Part shown: positions 18,190-25,021 of the stretch, piece by piece | Position numbering within the stretch: position 1 is the first letter of the stretch | Layout: each line of letters begins with the position of its first letter | Source of the DNA: Stenotrophomonas maltophilia | Lineage (GTDB): Bacteria; Pseudomonadota; Gammaproteobacteria; Xanthomonadales; Xanthomonadaceae | Assembly: GCA_002435595.1 (NCBI GenBank) | Contig: DJBL01000066.1 | Coordinates: 1-33,756, forward strand | Direction of reading: 5' to 3' | DNA: 33,756 nt | Position numbers and translations under genes: made by a program | Notes under the pieces: generated by a model | Databases searched by the model: none | Told to the model about the DNA's origin: nothing | What the model saw: the letters and a program-made list of their open reading frames with translations, nothing else

Positions 18190-18234
18190 AGGCCCAACGC
18201 GAGGCAGTGCCTGCGGGGTTGTTGCAGCATCCGT

Positions 18235-18310
18235 GGGGCCATAGCTCAGCTGGGAGAGCGCGTCGTTCGCATCGACGAGGTCAGGAGTTCGATCCTCCTT
18301 GGCTCCACCA
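18235..18310 (+). tRNA. tRNA-Ala (anticodon CGC)
   Basis: A 76-nt cloverleaf with encoded CCA. Acceptor arms GGGGCCA and TGGCTCC pair with a G3-U70 wobble, the alanine identity element. The anticodon arm CGTCG/CGACG encloses TTCGCAT, giving anticodon CGC, which reads GCG codons. The T arm is AGGAG-TTCGATC-CTCCT. Confidence 0.97.
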
Positions 18311-18323
18311 CTATTCAGATACG

Positions 18324-18353
18324 AAAAAGCCTCGGCGTCGGCCGGGGCTTTTT
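18324..18353 (+). terminator. Rho-independent terminator of tRNA-Ala
   Basis: AAAAAGCCTCGG (18324-18335) pairs with CCGGGGCTTTTT (18342-18353), 12 bp with one wobble and a 6-nt loop, ending in a T run followed by CTTT. It lies 13 nt after the tRNA 3' end. Confidence 0.9.
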
Positions 18354-18455
18354 CTTTGCCTGCGCGGCCGGGCGCACGGCCACGGCGGCCTGTTGGCGGT
18401 GAGCGCGGTGCGGCCGATATCATGGCGCCCGCTTACAATCTTGCGAGACCGCCTG

Positions 18456-19085
18456 ATGTACCCGTCATGGAAGACCCTGCTGCTGGCCAGCCTGCTGCCC
18501 CTTTCCAGCACCGCCCTGGCCGGCCAAGCCATCAACGTCAGCCTGCCGGTGGACACGCGGATCGAGCCGATCCTGTTGCTGGCCCACTATGAGGTCGGCG
18601 ATTGCAGCCACCCGGAAACCGCCCGAAAGGACAGGCGCGAAGCGGGCATTGCCCTGATCGATCGCTGCATGGGTTTCCCGCTCACCGTTGCGCAGGCGCT
18701 GAAGACGCAAGGCTTCGACGTCCAGCTGGAGGTGTTCAACCCCAGCGCCCCGATGCCCAGGGACGCCTACCTCGGTGCCGCGACAGCCTGGGGCGCGCAG
18801 CAGCGCGCCGCCCATCCCGAGCGCTATGTGCTGGATTACAGGGGCATGATGGCCACGCGCGCCGGCGTGGTCCTGCTGATGTTCCTGGAAGCGCCCGCCA
18901 GCGGCAACCGCGCCCTGCTCGGCCGCCTGGACCTGATGCATTTCGGCATGGACATGTACGCGCAACGGGTGACCGAAGCCCGGCAGGCCGAGGTGGTGGC
19001 CAACACCATGGACCACCGCTGCCCGATCCACGGTCCACAGCAGAAGTGCAACGACCGGCTGGCGTTGATCGAACAGGTCGACTGA
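18456..19085 (+). CDS. Secreted protein of unknown function
   Basis: 209 aa. The ATG at 18456 starts a clear Sec signal peptide (hydrophobic core TLLLASLLPLSSTALAG, likely cleavage after ALA), so the product is probably periplasmic or exported. The mature part has four cysteines (GDCSHP, DRCMGF, HRCPIH, QKCNDR) that could make two disulfides. I do not recognise the family; the repeated pattern of short helices (YVLDYRGMMATRAGVVLLMFLEA) gives no function. TACAAT at 18434-18439 is a possible -10 box with a short leader. It lies downstream of the tRNA-Ala terminator and converges on the small gene at 19135, with a bidirectional hairpin between them. The open frame upstream crosses the tRNA and is not coding. 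Confidence 0.75.
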   Translation: MYPSWKTLLLASLLPLSSTALAGQAINVSLPVDTRIEPILLLAHYEVGDCSHPETARKDRREAGIALIDRCMGFPLTVAQALKTQGFDVQLEVFNPSAPMPRDAYLGAATAWGAQQRAAHPERYVLDYRGMMATRAGVVLLMFLEAPASGNRALLGRLDLMHFGMDMYAQRVTEARQAEVVANTMDHRCPIHGPQQKCNDRLALIEQVD

Positions 19086-19098
19086 CGGGGCGGCGCGT

Positions 19099-19126
19099 CG
19101 GCGGCGACACCTGGCCGTCGCCGCCG
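19099..19126. terminator. Bidirectional hairpin between convergent genes
   Basis: CGGCGGCGAC (19099-19108) pairs with GTCGCCGCCG (19117-19126), a perfect 10-bp stem with loop ACCTGGCC, in the 49-bp gap between two convergent stop codons. No U tract. Confidence 0.55.
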
Positions 19127-19134
19127 CGATCACC

Positions 19135-19299
19135 TTACGCCTCGCTTCCATCCTTGCGCGGCGGCCGGCGGGTTTCCGCATCGTGGATCGCCTGGTCGGT
19201 CTGAGCCGGACGCTGCCTGGCCGCCTGGTCCTGTTTGCGGTCCTGCTGGGCTTCCTTGACGCCTTCCTGCTGGCCGGGCTGTTTGTCGGAGGTGCTCAT
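19135..19299 (-). CDS. Small, highly hydrophilic, probably disordered protein
   Basis: 54 aa from the ATG at 19299. The sequence is almost free of hydrophobic residues and dominated by Gln, Lys, Arg, Asp and Glu (for example DKQPGQQEGVKEAQQDRKQD), so it is predicted to be intrinsically disordered. No signal peptide or domain is seen and I cannot name a family. It is a separate frame downstream of the CurA-type gene, which ends at 19385, 85 bp before this start. An upstream in-frame start at 19329 would add ten residues. A minus-strand palindrome CGCTAGCG near 19330 may mark its own control region. It could be spurious, but it has a proper start and stop and uses a residue mix seen in small stress-related proteins. 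Confidence 0.5.
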   Translation of the reverse strand: MSTSDKQPGQQEGVKEAQQDRKQDQAARQRPAQTDQAIHDAETRRPPRKDGSEA

Positions 19300-19384
19300 G
19301 CGCTGTACTCGTGGAGGGTGTACCGCCACGCTAGCGGGGCGGCGGTGAGCTGCAGGTCAGGGCCGCGTCGGTGTCGCGTGCGCA

Positions 19385-20407
19385 TCAGGCCAGGCTGACC
19401 ACCAGCTTGCCGAAATTGCGCCCCTTGAGCAGGCCGAAGAACGCCTCCGGGGCCTGCGCCAGGCCCTCGACGATGTCTTCGCGGTACTGCACCCGGCCGT
19501 CCTGCAGCCACTGCGCCATGTCCTGCAGGAACTGCGGGAACAGCGCGTTGAAATCGGACTGGATGAAACCGCGCACGGTGAGCCGCTGGCGCAGCACCTG
19601 GCTCATGAAGCCCGGCAGCCGGTCCGGCCCGGGCAGCACCGCGCCACGTGCGTTGTAGGTGGCGATGGTGCCGCACACCGGAATGCGCGCGAAGTCATTC
19701 AGCAGCGGCAGCACTGCCTCGAAGACATGGCCGCCGACATTTTCGAAGTACACATCGATGCCGTTGGGCACCGCCGCGCGCAGTTGGACGGCGAAGTCGT
19801 CGGCACGATGGTCCAGGGCCACGTCGAACCCCAACGTTTCCAGGTAGCGGCGCTTCTGCTCGCCGCCGGCAATGCCCACCGTGCGCGCGCCCTGCAGCCT
19901 GGCGATCTGCCCGACCGTGGCGCCGACCGGGCCGCTGGCGGCGGCCACCACCAGGGTCTCGCCGGGCTGCAGCCTGCCGATCTCCTGCAGGCCGGCATAG
20001 GCGGTGAAGCCAGGCATGCCATGCACACCCAGCGCGGTGCTGGCCGGCAAGCCGGTGTCGGCCAGCGTGCGCGTGATGCTGTCCCCTTCCACTACCGCGT
20101 GGGTCTGCCAGTTGCCCGTGGCCACCACCCGCGCGCCGACCGCAATGCCGGGATGGTTGGAGGCGATCACGTCGGACACCGTGCGCCCTTCCATCACCGC
20201 ATCCACAGCCACCGGCGCGGCATACGAGGGGCCCTCTTCCATGCGACCGCGCATGTACGGATCCAGCGAGAGCCAGCGGTTGCGCAGCAGCACCTGGCCC
20301 GGACCCGGCGCAGGCACGGCCACCTGCTCCAGGCGAAAGTTGGCGGCGACCGGCTCGCCCTGCGGCCGCGAGGCGAGGACGATGCGGGTGTTGGTCAAGT
20401 CGTTCAT
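19385..20407 (-). CDS. curA: NADP-dependent oxidoreductase, CurA/leukotriene B4 dehydrogenase-like (zinc-free MDR)
   Basis: 340 aa. Medium-chain reductase of the branch with E. coli CurA (NADPH-dependent curcumin and dihydrocurcumin reductase) and mammalian prostaglandin reductase, which reduce alpha,beta-unsaturated carbonyls in the cytoplasm. The N-terminal part has the family block NRWLSLDPYMRGRM (43-56). The NADPH Rossmann loop is AASGPVGATVGQIA (156-169), followed by GIAGGEQKRRYLETLGFD and DVYFENVGGHVFEAVLPLL. The C-terminus has VRGFIQSDF. The start at 20407 has GGAG 9 nt upstream; an in-frame ATG lies at 20422 and the frame is open to 20563. A large imperfect inverted repeat lies 40-107 bp upstream. 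The physiological substrate is unknown; quinone or enal detoxification is usual for the family. Confidence 0.9.
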   Translation of the reverse strand: MNDLTNTRIVLASRPQGEPVAANFRLEQVAVPAPGPGQVLLRNRWLSLDPYMRGRMEEGPSYAAPVAVDAVMEGRTVSDVIASNHPGIAVGARVVATGNWQTHAVVEGDSITRTLADTGLPASTALGVHGMPGFTAYAGLQEIGRLQPGETLVVAAASGPVGATVGQIARLQGARTVGIAGGEQKRRYLETLGFDVALDHRADDFAVQLRAAVPNGIDVYFENVGGHVFEAVLPLLNDFARIPVCGTIATYNARGAVLPGPDRLPGFMSQVLRQRLTVRGFIQSDFNALFPQFLQDMAQWLQDGRVQYREDIVEGLAQAPEAFFGLLKGRNFGKLVVSLA

Positions 20408-20446
20408 CGATGGCAACTCCATGCAAGGTGTGCCCCACGGTAGTCG

Positions 20447-20514
20447 CTGGCGATACGCCCGGCGCAGGGGTAAAACAGCGTTCCATCGGTGCGCTGGCCG
20501 GGCGGCATCGCCAG
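20447..20514. repeat. Imperfect 17/18-bp inverted repeat upstream of the CurA-type gene
   Basis: CTGGCGATACGCCCGGC (20447-20463) and GCCGGGCGGCATCGCCAG (20497-20514) match as inverted arms over 8+8 bp, with one base against two in the middle, around 33 bp. Half of the motif (GGCGATAC) recurs at 20534-20541. A regulator-binding region is possible. Confidence 0.4.
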
Positions 20515-20624
20515 GCCCTGCGCTGCCTGCATCGGCGATACCGACACGACGACAGCATTCCATGGGCCGCCGCGTGCCGGGCTCGCCATGGCCACCGGGA
20601 GGCCGCGTGGCGCATCATGGCGCG

Positions 20625-21020
20625 ATGAACACCCTTGCCCGCCACGTTCGCGCCAATGCCGTGCGCTATCTGCTGCTGTCGATGTCGGCCACCACCGGGC
20701 TCGGCCTGGTGCTGTGGGCAGTACTGGCCACCGAGCCGGGCTGCCTGGCCGCGCAGGGCCATTGGTCGGGCAGTGGCCTGTGCCATACGCGGCTGTGCCT
20801 GCTGCAGGGTGACTGCGGGCAGCGTGCGACGCCAATGGTCGGGTGCGCGCAGGTTCGGCCCGGCGATTCACGCGGCAAGGTGTACTTCCACCTGGGCAAT
20901 CCGCTGCCGGGTGCGCCGGCACGGGCACGCTGGCCGGCCGCCAAGGAGAGCGACCGCATCATCGAGGCGCGCTTCGACGGTGATCGGCTGGTCAGCCTGG
21001 CCTGCCCCCTGGCGCCGTAG
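20625..21020 (+). CDS. Small membrane-anchored or exported protein, unknown function
   Basis: 131 aa from the ATG at 20625. One hydrophobic helix (about 14-36, YLLLSMSATTGLGLVLWAVL) near the N-terminus suggests a membrane anchor or uncleaved signal, with the rest in the periplasm. Five cysteines follow (GCLAAQ, LCHTRLCLL, DCGQ, GCAQV) plus one near the end (LACPL), suggesting disulfides. I do not recognise the family. No strong ribosome-binding site precedes the start, and the same frame is open far upstream through the region opposite the CurA-type gene, so the start is tentative. It lies 217 bp from the divergent curA start and 51 bp from the stop of the convergent HEAT-like gene. Confidence 0.55.
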   Translation: MNTLARHVRANAVRYLLLSMSATTGLGLVLWAVLATEPGCLAAQGHWSGSGLCHTRLCLLQGDCGQRATPMVGCAQVRPGDSRGKVYFHLGNPLPGAPARARWPAAKESDRIIEARFDGDRLVSLACPLAP

Positions 21021-21071
21021 CCGACACAGTGGCGGCAGCCGATGCGCTGTCGCGCGAACAGGCGACCGGGC

Positions 21072-21803
21072 TCAGTCGGTCAAGCGTACCGCCTCACGCA
21101 GCTCGAAGGCTGTCTCGCACCGGGTACAGCGTGAGGTGCCCAACAGCAACGCCAGCGTGGCGATGAACCCGGCGCGGTGCGCGCGTGCCATCTCCAGCAG
21201 CCAGCGCTCCGACTCGGAGGCTGGATCACCGGCGCCCGCTTCGATCGCCGCCGTGCGCACCGCCCCGCCCCCGATCCACTCCTGGTGCGTGACGAAGGCC
21301 TGCGGCGGGTCGATGACGATGTACAGATCGACCTGGCATGCCGGGCACACGCCCGACAGTTCGCCTTCCAGCACCCCGGCCAGCGCGCGCGACCAGACCC
21401 GTTCACCCCCGAAGGCCAGCCGGGCCTGCAGCAGGTGCAGGAACGACGCCTCGGACAGGTCATCCCGGGCAAGCTCGCGCAGGGTCTGCGCGGTGCAGTC
21501 CTGCAGCAGCGACAGCAGCTGCGGGTGGCCTGGCACCTGCACCGGCACGCCATCGGCATGGCTGACGATGGCGCCGGCCAGCACCAAGGGCTCGATCCGC
21601 CGCGCCGGCACCGCCTTCAGCGCGGCACGCAGCAGATAGGGAAGCGCCTGCAGGCTGGCCGAATACACCGTGGACTGGTGGCACAGGTGTGACCACAGCA
21701 CCTCCCAGTCCACCTCGCCGCTGCCCGCATCCAGTTCCTCCAGCATCGCGCCGACGGTGTCGGCGCTGCCGTAGGCATCATCCAGTGCGTTCCAATCGGG
21801 CAT
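21072..21803 (-). CDS. HEAT-like protein with two CxxC pairs, function unknown
   Basis: 243 aa, no signal peptide. The N-terminus (DAYGSADTVGAMLEELDAG ... LWSHLCHQSTVYSASLQALPYLLRAAL) has the AYG-x-A and HQ-x-TVY-x-A-x-x-A-x-P-x-L pattern seen in a group of bacterial HEAT-repeat proteins, here covering about residues 10-60. Further helices follow to about 145. CPAC (153-156) and CTRC (226-229) could jointly bind one zinc. The role is unknown; related HEAT proteins are sometimes found as immunity or inhibitor proteins, but no toxin gene is adjacent. The start at 21803 is the first Met giving the conserved N-terminus; the frame is open to 21929 but overlaps the AraC gene. The stop lies 46 bp downstream of the AraC gene stop's side, same strand, so co-transcription is possible. 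Confidence 0.65.
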   Translation of the reverse strand: MPDWNALDDAYGSADTVGAMLEELDAGSGEVDWEVLWSHLCHQSTVYSASLQALPYLLRAALKAVPARRIEPLVLAGAIVSHADGVPVQVPGHPQLLSLLQDCTAQTLRELARDDLSEASFLHLLQARLAFGGERVWSRALAGVLEGELSGVCPACQVDLYIVIDPPQAFVTHQEWIGGGAVRTAAIEAGAGDPASESERWLLEMARAHRAGFIATLALLLGTSRCTRCETAFELREAVRLTD

Positions 21804-21849
21804 TGCCGTGCTCCAGCGTGTGCAGGTGTAGCCCGACAGTGTGCGTCGG

Positions 21850-22662
21850 TCAGCGGGTTCGCCGCCACTGCAACGGGCTGATCCCCATTTCCACCCGGAA
21901 CATGTAATTGAACGCAGACGCCGACGCATAGCCCAGCTCGTGCGCGATCAGGGTGGGCGAACGGCCTTGTGCCAGCCATTCGATCGCACGCAGCAGCCGC
22001 AGCCGCGTACGCCACGCGCGCAGGGTCATGCCGGTCTCGCGCTCGAAATGCCGCGCCAGCGTGCGCGCCGATGCGCCCAGCCGGGTGGCCCAGTACGCCA
22101 TCTCGCGCTCGTCGCCGGGGTGATCGTGCAGGGTCTGGCACCAGCGTTGCAGCCGTGCATCCTGCGGCCACGGCAGGTGCAGCATGTGGCGCGGCTGGCG
22201 GCGCAACTGGGTGGTGATCAGACGGCACAGCGTGAGGTAATAGTCCGGATCGTGCTCGGCCGGGGTGCGGTCCAGTTCCACGATCAGCTCACGCAGCAAT
22301 GCCGACACCTCCAGCACCACGCAATGGTCGGGCATGCCCAGCGCCGCGTCGTCGGCCACGTAGAGGTTGCGGAAGGACGCCGCGCCCAGTGCGCCGGTGT
22401 GGTGCAGCGTGCCGGTGGGCACCCACAGCGCCTGCTGCGGGGTGATCACGTGGCGTGCGTTCGCGGCGCTGACCTGCAGCACGCCGTCGGTGGCAAACAC
22501 CAGCTGGTTCCAGGGATGTGCGTGCGGTGGGAAGCGCTCGCCGGCGGCCAGCTGCTGGCTGCGCGCCAGCACCGGCCACGGCAGCCGCCGCAGCGCCGGC
22601 ACCGGCACTTCGCGCCAGGGCGCCGCCCGCGTCCGTGGCCGGGTTTGTCGCTTGGTCGACAT
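21850..22662 (-). CDS. AraC-family transcriptional regulator with cupin sensor domain
   Basis: 270 aa. The N-terminal cupin-like domain (about 35-120; FPPHAHPWNQLVFATDGVLQV, WVPTGTLHHTG) is the type found in NimR-like regulators. The C-terminal pair of helix-turn-helix motifs (about 175-265) includes LGASARTLARHFERETGMTLRAWR and IAHELGYASASAFNYMFRVEMGISP. It very likely controls the divergent MFS transporter gene that begins 72 bp away, as NimR controls nimT in E. coli; that pairing is known for the family and is inferred here. The start is the ATG at 22662. The intergenic stretch holds no obvious perfect operator; TTCTATCGAAAGACAG near 22673 is AT-richer than its surroundings and may carry promoter elements. 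Confidence 0.88.
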   Translation of the reverse strand: MSTKRQTRPRTRAAPWREVPVPALRRLPWPVLARSQQLAAGERFPPHAHPWNQLVFATDGVLQVSAANARHVITPQQALWVPTGTLHHTGALGAASFRNLYVADDAALGMPDHCVVLEVSALLRELIVELDRTPAEHDPDYYLTLCRLITTQLRRQPRHMLHLPWPQDARLQRWCQTLHDHPGDEREMAYWATRLGASARTLARHFERETGMTLRAWRTRLRLLRAIEWLAQGRSPTLIAHELGYASASAFNYMFRVEMGISPLQWRRTR

Positions 22663-22734
22663 GATGGGTCATTCTATCGAAAGACAGTCAGGCCCGGTGC
22701 GCCGAGGATGGGCCATCCCCCACGGTCTGCCGCC

Positions 22735-23910
22735 ATGTCTGTCCTCACCCCCGCTTCGCCCGCACGCCGTCCCTGGCAGGTCATCGGTGCCGGCATCTGC
22801 GCGCTGGTGCTCACCGTGGGCCTGGCCCGCTTCGCCTACACCCCGTTGCTGCCGTTGATGCGGGTGGACGCCGGATTGAGCGCCGCCCAGGGCGGCTGGC
22901 TGGCCACCTTCAACTACCTGGGCTACCTGCTGGGCACGCTGCTGGTGGCGCGGGTGGGCGACATGCGGCAGAAATTCCAGTTCTACCGGGTGGGCCTGGT
23001 GCTGGCGGTGCTGGCCACCGGGCTGATGGGGCTCACCACCACGCCGTGGCTGTGGAGCGTGCTGCGTTTCGTTGCCGGCCTGTCCAGCACGGCCGGGCTG
23101 TTGCTCGCCTCGGGACTGGTCCTGAACTGGTTGCTGGCACAGGGCCTGCGCCCGCGACTGGGCCTGCATTTTGCCGGGCTGGGGCTGGGCATCGCGGTGT
23201 CCGGGCTGGCCACCGCCGCGCTGGCCGGGCATGCCGGTTCCAGTGGCCAATGGATGTGGCTGGCGGCCCTGGGGCTGCTGTTCCTGGTGCCGGCCTGGGC
23301 GTGGATGCCTGCCCCGGGCACGGCATCGACCCAGGCGACGGCTGCCGCCCCTGCCCCGCCCGGCCGGCGCTGGCGCCATCTGCTGGTGGCCGCCTACTTC
23401 TGCGCCGGGTTCGGCTTCGTGGTCAGCGCCACCTTCATCGTGGCCATCCTCGAACAGACCGCTGCGTTTGCCGGCCATGGCAGCGCGGCATGGGTGCTGG
23501 TCGGGCTGGCCGCGGTGCCGTCCACCTTCGGCTGGGACCGGCTGGCGGCGCGGCTGGGGCTGATCCGCGCGCTGATGCTGGCCTTCGCGCTGCAGGCCGT
23601 CTCCTTCGTGCTGCCGCTGCTGGATGACGGGCTGCTGGCCGGGCTGGGCAGCGCGGTGCTGTTCGGCCTCACGTTCGCCGGTATCGTCAGCCTCACCCTC
23701 ACCGTGGTCGGCCGCCACTACCCACACAACCCCGCCAGGGCGATGGCCAACCTGACCTTGAGCTACGGCGTGGCGCAGATCCTGGCCCCGGCGCTGGCCG
23801 GCACCCTCGCCCGCGACAGTGGCTCCTACCACGCATCGCTGCTGCTGGCCGCGGTGATCATGGCCATCGGCATCGTGCTGTTGTGGTGCATGCCCGAGGA
23901 CACGCACTGA
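22735..23910 (+). CDS. YbfB/YjiJ-like major facilitator superfamily transporter
   Basis: 391 aa, about 12 hydrophobic membrane helices, inner membrane. The first helix region (GLARFAYTPLLPLMR, then AAQGGWLATFNYLGYLLGTLLVARVGD) is characteristic of the YbfB/YjiJ group of MFS proteins, whose substrates are mostly unknown. The loop AWMPAPGTASTQATAAAPAPPGRRWRHLL separates the two six-helix halves. A likely drug or metabolite exporter under control of the divergent AraC-type regulator. Start: the ATG at 22735 is used; another in-frame ATG at 22708 would add nine residues, and neither has a convincing ribosome-binding site. Downstream, a weak 7-bp hairpin (23994-24014, CAGGCCT/AGGCCTG) may end the transcript before the tRNA-Phe promoter. 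Confidence 0.85.
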   Translation: MSVLTPASPARRPWQVIGAGICALVLTVGLARFAYTPLLPLMRVDAGLSAAQGGWLATFNYLGYLLGTLLVARVGDMRQKFQFYRVGLVLAVLATGLMGLTTTPWLWSVLRFVAGLSSTAGLLLASGLVLNWLLAQGLRPRLGLHFAGLGLGIAVSGLATAALAGHAGSSGQWMWLAALGLLFLVPAWAWMPAPGTASTQATAAAPAPPGRRWRHLLVAAYFCAGFGFVVSATFIVAILEQTAAFAGHGSAAWVLVGLAAVPSTFGWDRLAARLGLIRALMLAFALQAVSFVLPLLDDGLLAGLGSAVLFGLTFAGIVSLTLTVVGRHYPHNPARAMANLTLSYGVAQILAPALAGTLARDSGSYHASLLLAAVIMAIGIVLLWCMPEDTH

Positions 23911-24019
23911 CTGCGCGCAGCGCGCGAGGTGCGGACTGAACCGATGTTCATGCACACGGCAGCCGCGCATGGGCACGCCGGATCAAGCACTTGCAGGCCT
24001 TCGCGCGAGGCCTGGCAAC

Positions 24020-24075
24020 AAATGTGAAATTTTTTTCGCGAAACGCTTGCCGAACCCTGCATACCTCCGTATTAT
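24020..24075 (+). promoter_or_regulatory. Strong tRNA-Phe promoter with UP-like element
   Basis: TTGCCG (24047-24052) and TATTAT (24070-24075) are spaced by exactly 17 bp. An A/T-rich block with a run of seven T (about 24020-24036) lies just upstream of the -35, in the UP-element position. The mature tRNA begins 35 bp after the -10. Confidence 0.85.
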
Positions 24076-24110
24076 TCGCGTCCTCGCCAGCGGCAACGCA
24101 GCGATGAAGT

Positions 24111-24186
24111 GGCCGAGTAGCTCAGTTGGTAGAGCAGGGGATTGAAAATCCCCGTGTCGGCGGTTCGATTCCGTCCTCGGCCACCA
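24111..24186 (+). tRNA. tRNA-Phe (anticodon GAA)
   Basis: A 76-nt cloverleaf with encoded CCA. Acceptor GGCCGAG/CTCGGCC; D arm GCTC/GAGC; anticodon arm GGGGA/TCCCC around TTGAAAA, giving GAA; T arm GGCGG-TTCGATT-CCGTC. Confidence 0.97.
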
Positions 24187-24195
24187 TGATTCAAG

Positions 24196-24224
24196 AAGAG
24201 CTCGCAGAAATGCGGGCTCTTTTT
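24196..24224 (+). terminator. Rho-independent terminator of tRNA-Phe
   Basis: AAGAGCTCGCA (24196-24206) pairs with TGCGGGCTCTT (24211-24221), 11 bp with one wobble and a GAAA tetraloop, followed by TTT-C-TTT. It lies 9 nt after the tRNA. Confidence 0.92.
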
Positions 24225-24465
24225 CTTTGTGCGGTTGTACGGAATCTGCACGGATCCCTTTCCCGCGCGGACGCAGATGCACGATGCCGACTGGACCGTA
24301 AGCAACACGGTCGAGCTGTTCGAGATCGTCCGCAACGAAATCGAGTGGCAGATGGCCGTCGCGTCTCTCAAGGCGCCGGGCGGGGCGCGCCTGCAAATGA
24401 CAGAAACTTCACACCTCGCCCCTGCCCTGCCCCTAAGCTCGGTCGACCGTTCCGGAGTGCCGTCG

Positions 24466-25005
24466 ATGCGCCTGCTCAGCCCGTGGCTTGCCCTGCTTCT
24501 CCTGCCTGCAGCCACCTCGCTGTGGGCGGCCGAACCCGTGCGCTCGGTGCCCGCCCTGGACATGGGCCGCTACGCCGGCCAGTGGCATGAGATCGCACAC
24601 CTGCCGGTGTCATTCCAGAAGAAGTGCGTGGGCGAGATCACCGCCACCTATGCGCTGCGCAGTGATGGCCGGATCAGCGTGCACAACGCCTGCCGCATCG
24701 CCGATGGCGGGCGCATCGCCGCCGAAGGCGTGGCGCGCCCGGTCGAGGGCCATCCCGGTCGCCTGCAGGTGCGCTTCGTGCCGGACTGGCTGGCGTGGGT
24801 GCCGCTGGTCTGGGCCGACTACTGGGTGATCGCGCTCGATCCGGACTACCAGTGGGCCGTGGTCGGCGACCCGGCCCACAACTACCTGTGGATCCTGTCG
24901 CGCTCGCCGAGCATGGACAGCGCCCTGTTCGCCCGGCTCAAGGCACGCGCCGAGGCCATGGGCTACGACCTGGCGCCGCTGAAGGTGATGGCACCGCTCG
25001 ACTGA
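24466..25005 (+). CDS. Blc-type bacterial lipocalin, periplasmic
   Basis: 179 aa. Bacterial lipocalins form an eight-stranded barrel that binds lipids, and E. coli Blc is thought to store or carry lysophospholipids during envelope stress. A signal peptide (hydrophobic core WLALLLLPAATSLWA) is followed by the family motif around the first strand, GRYAGQWHEIAHLPVSFQ (34-51), which contains the invariant G-x-W. Further family blocks are FVPDWLAW, DYWVIALDPDYQWAVVGDP and YLWILSRSP. Unlike E. coli Blc there is no lipobox cysteine, so the protein is probably soluble in the periplasm; C54 and C76 may form a disulfide. Start: GGAG lies 8 nt before the ATG at 24466. The frame is open upstream to 24229, but that would bury the signal peptide. 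The 240 bp before it hold no other supported gene. Confidence 0.92.
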   Translation: MRLLSPWLALLLLPAATSLWAAEPVRSVPALDMGRYAGQWHEIAHLPVSFQKKCVGEITATYALRSDGRISVHNACRIADGGRIAAEGVARPVEGHPGRLQVRFVPDWLAWVPLVWADYWVIALDPDYQWAVVGDPAHNYLWILSRSPSMDSALFARLKARAEAMGYDLAPLKVMAPLD

Positions 25006-25021
25006 GCGGTGCCTGGCACGC

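Noticed and set aside
18175..18423. Small minus-strand frame across tRNA-Ala, and similar frames across tRNA-Phe (24072-24563)
   Set aside because: They translate tRNA and terminator sequence and have no support as proteins.
18235..24186. tRNA genes as integration sites of a mobile island
   Set aside because: No integrase, no duplicated tRNA 3' end and no change in base composition next to either tRNA.
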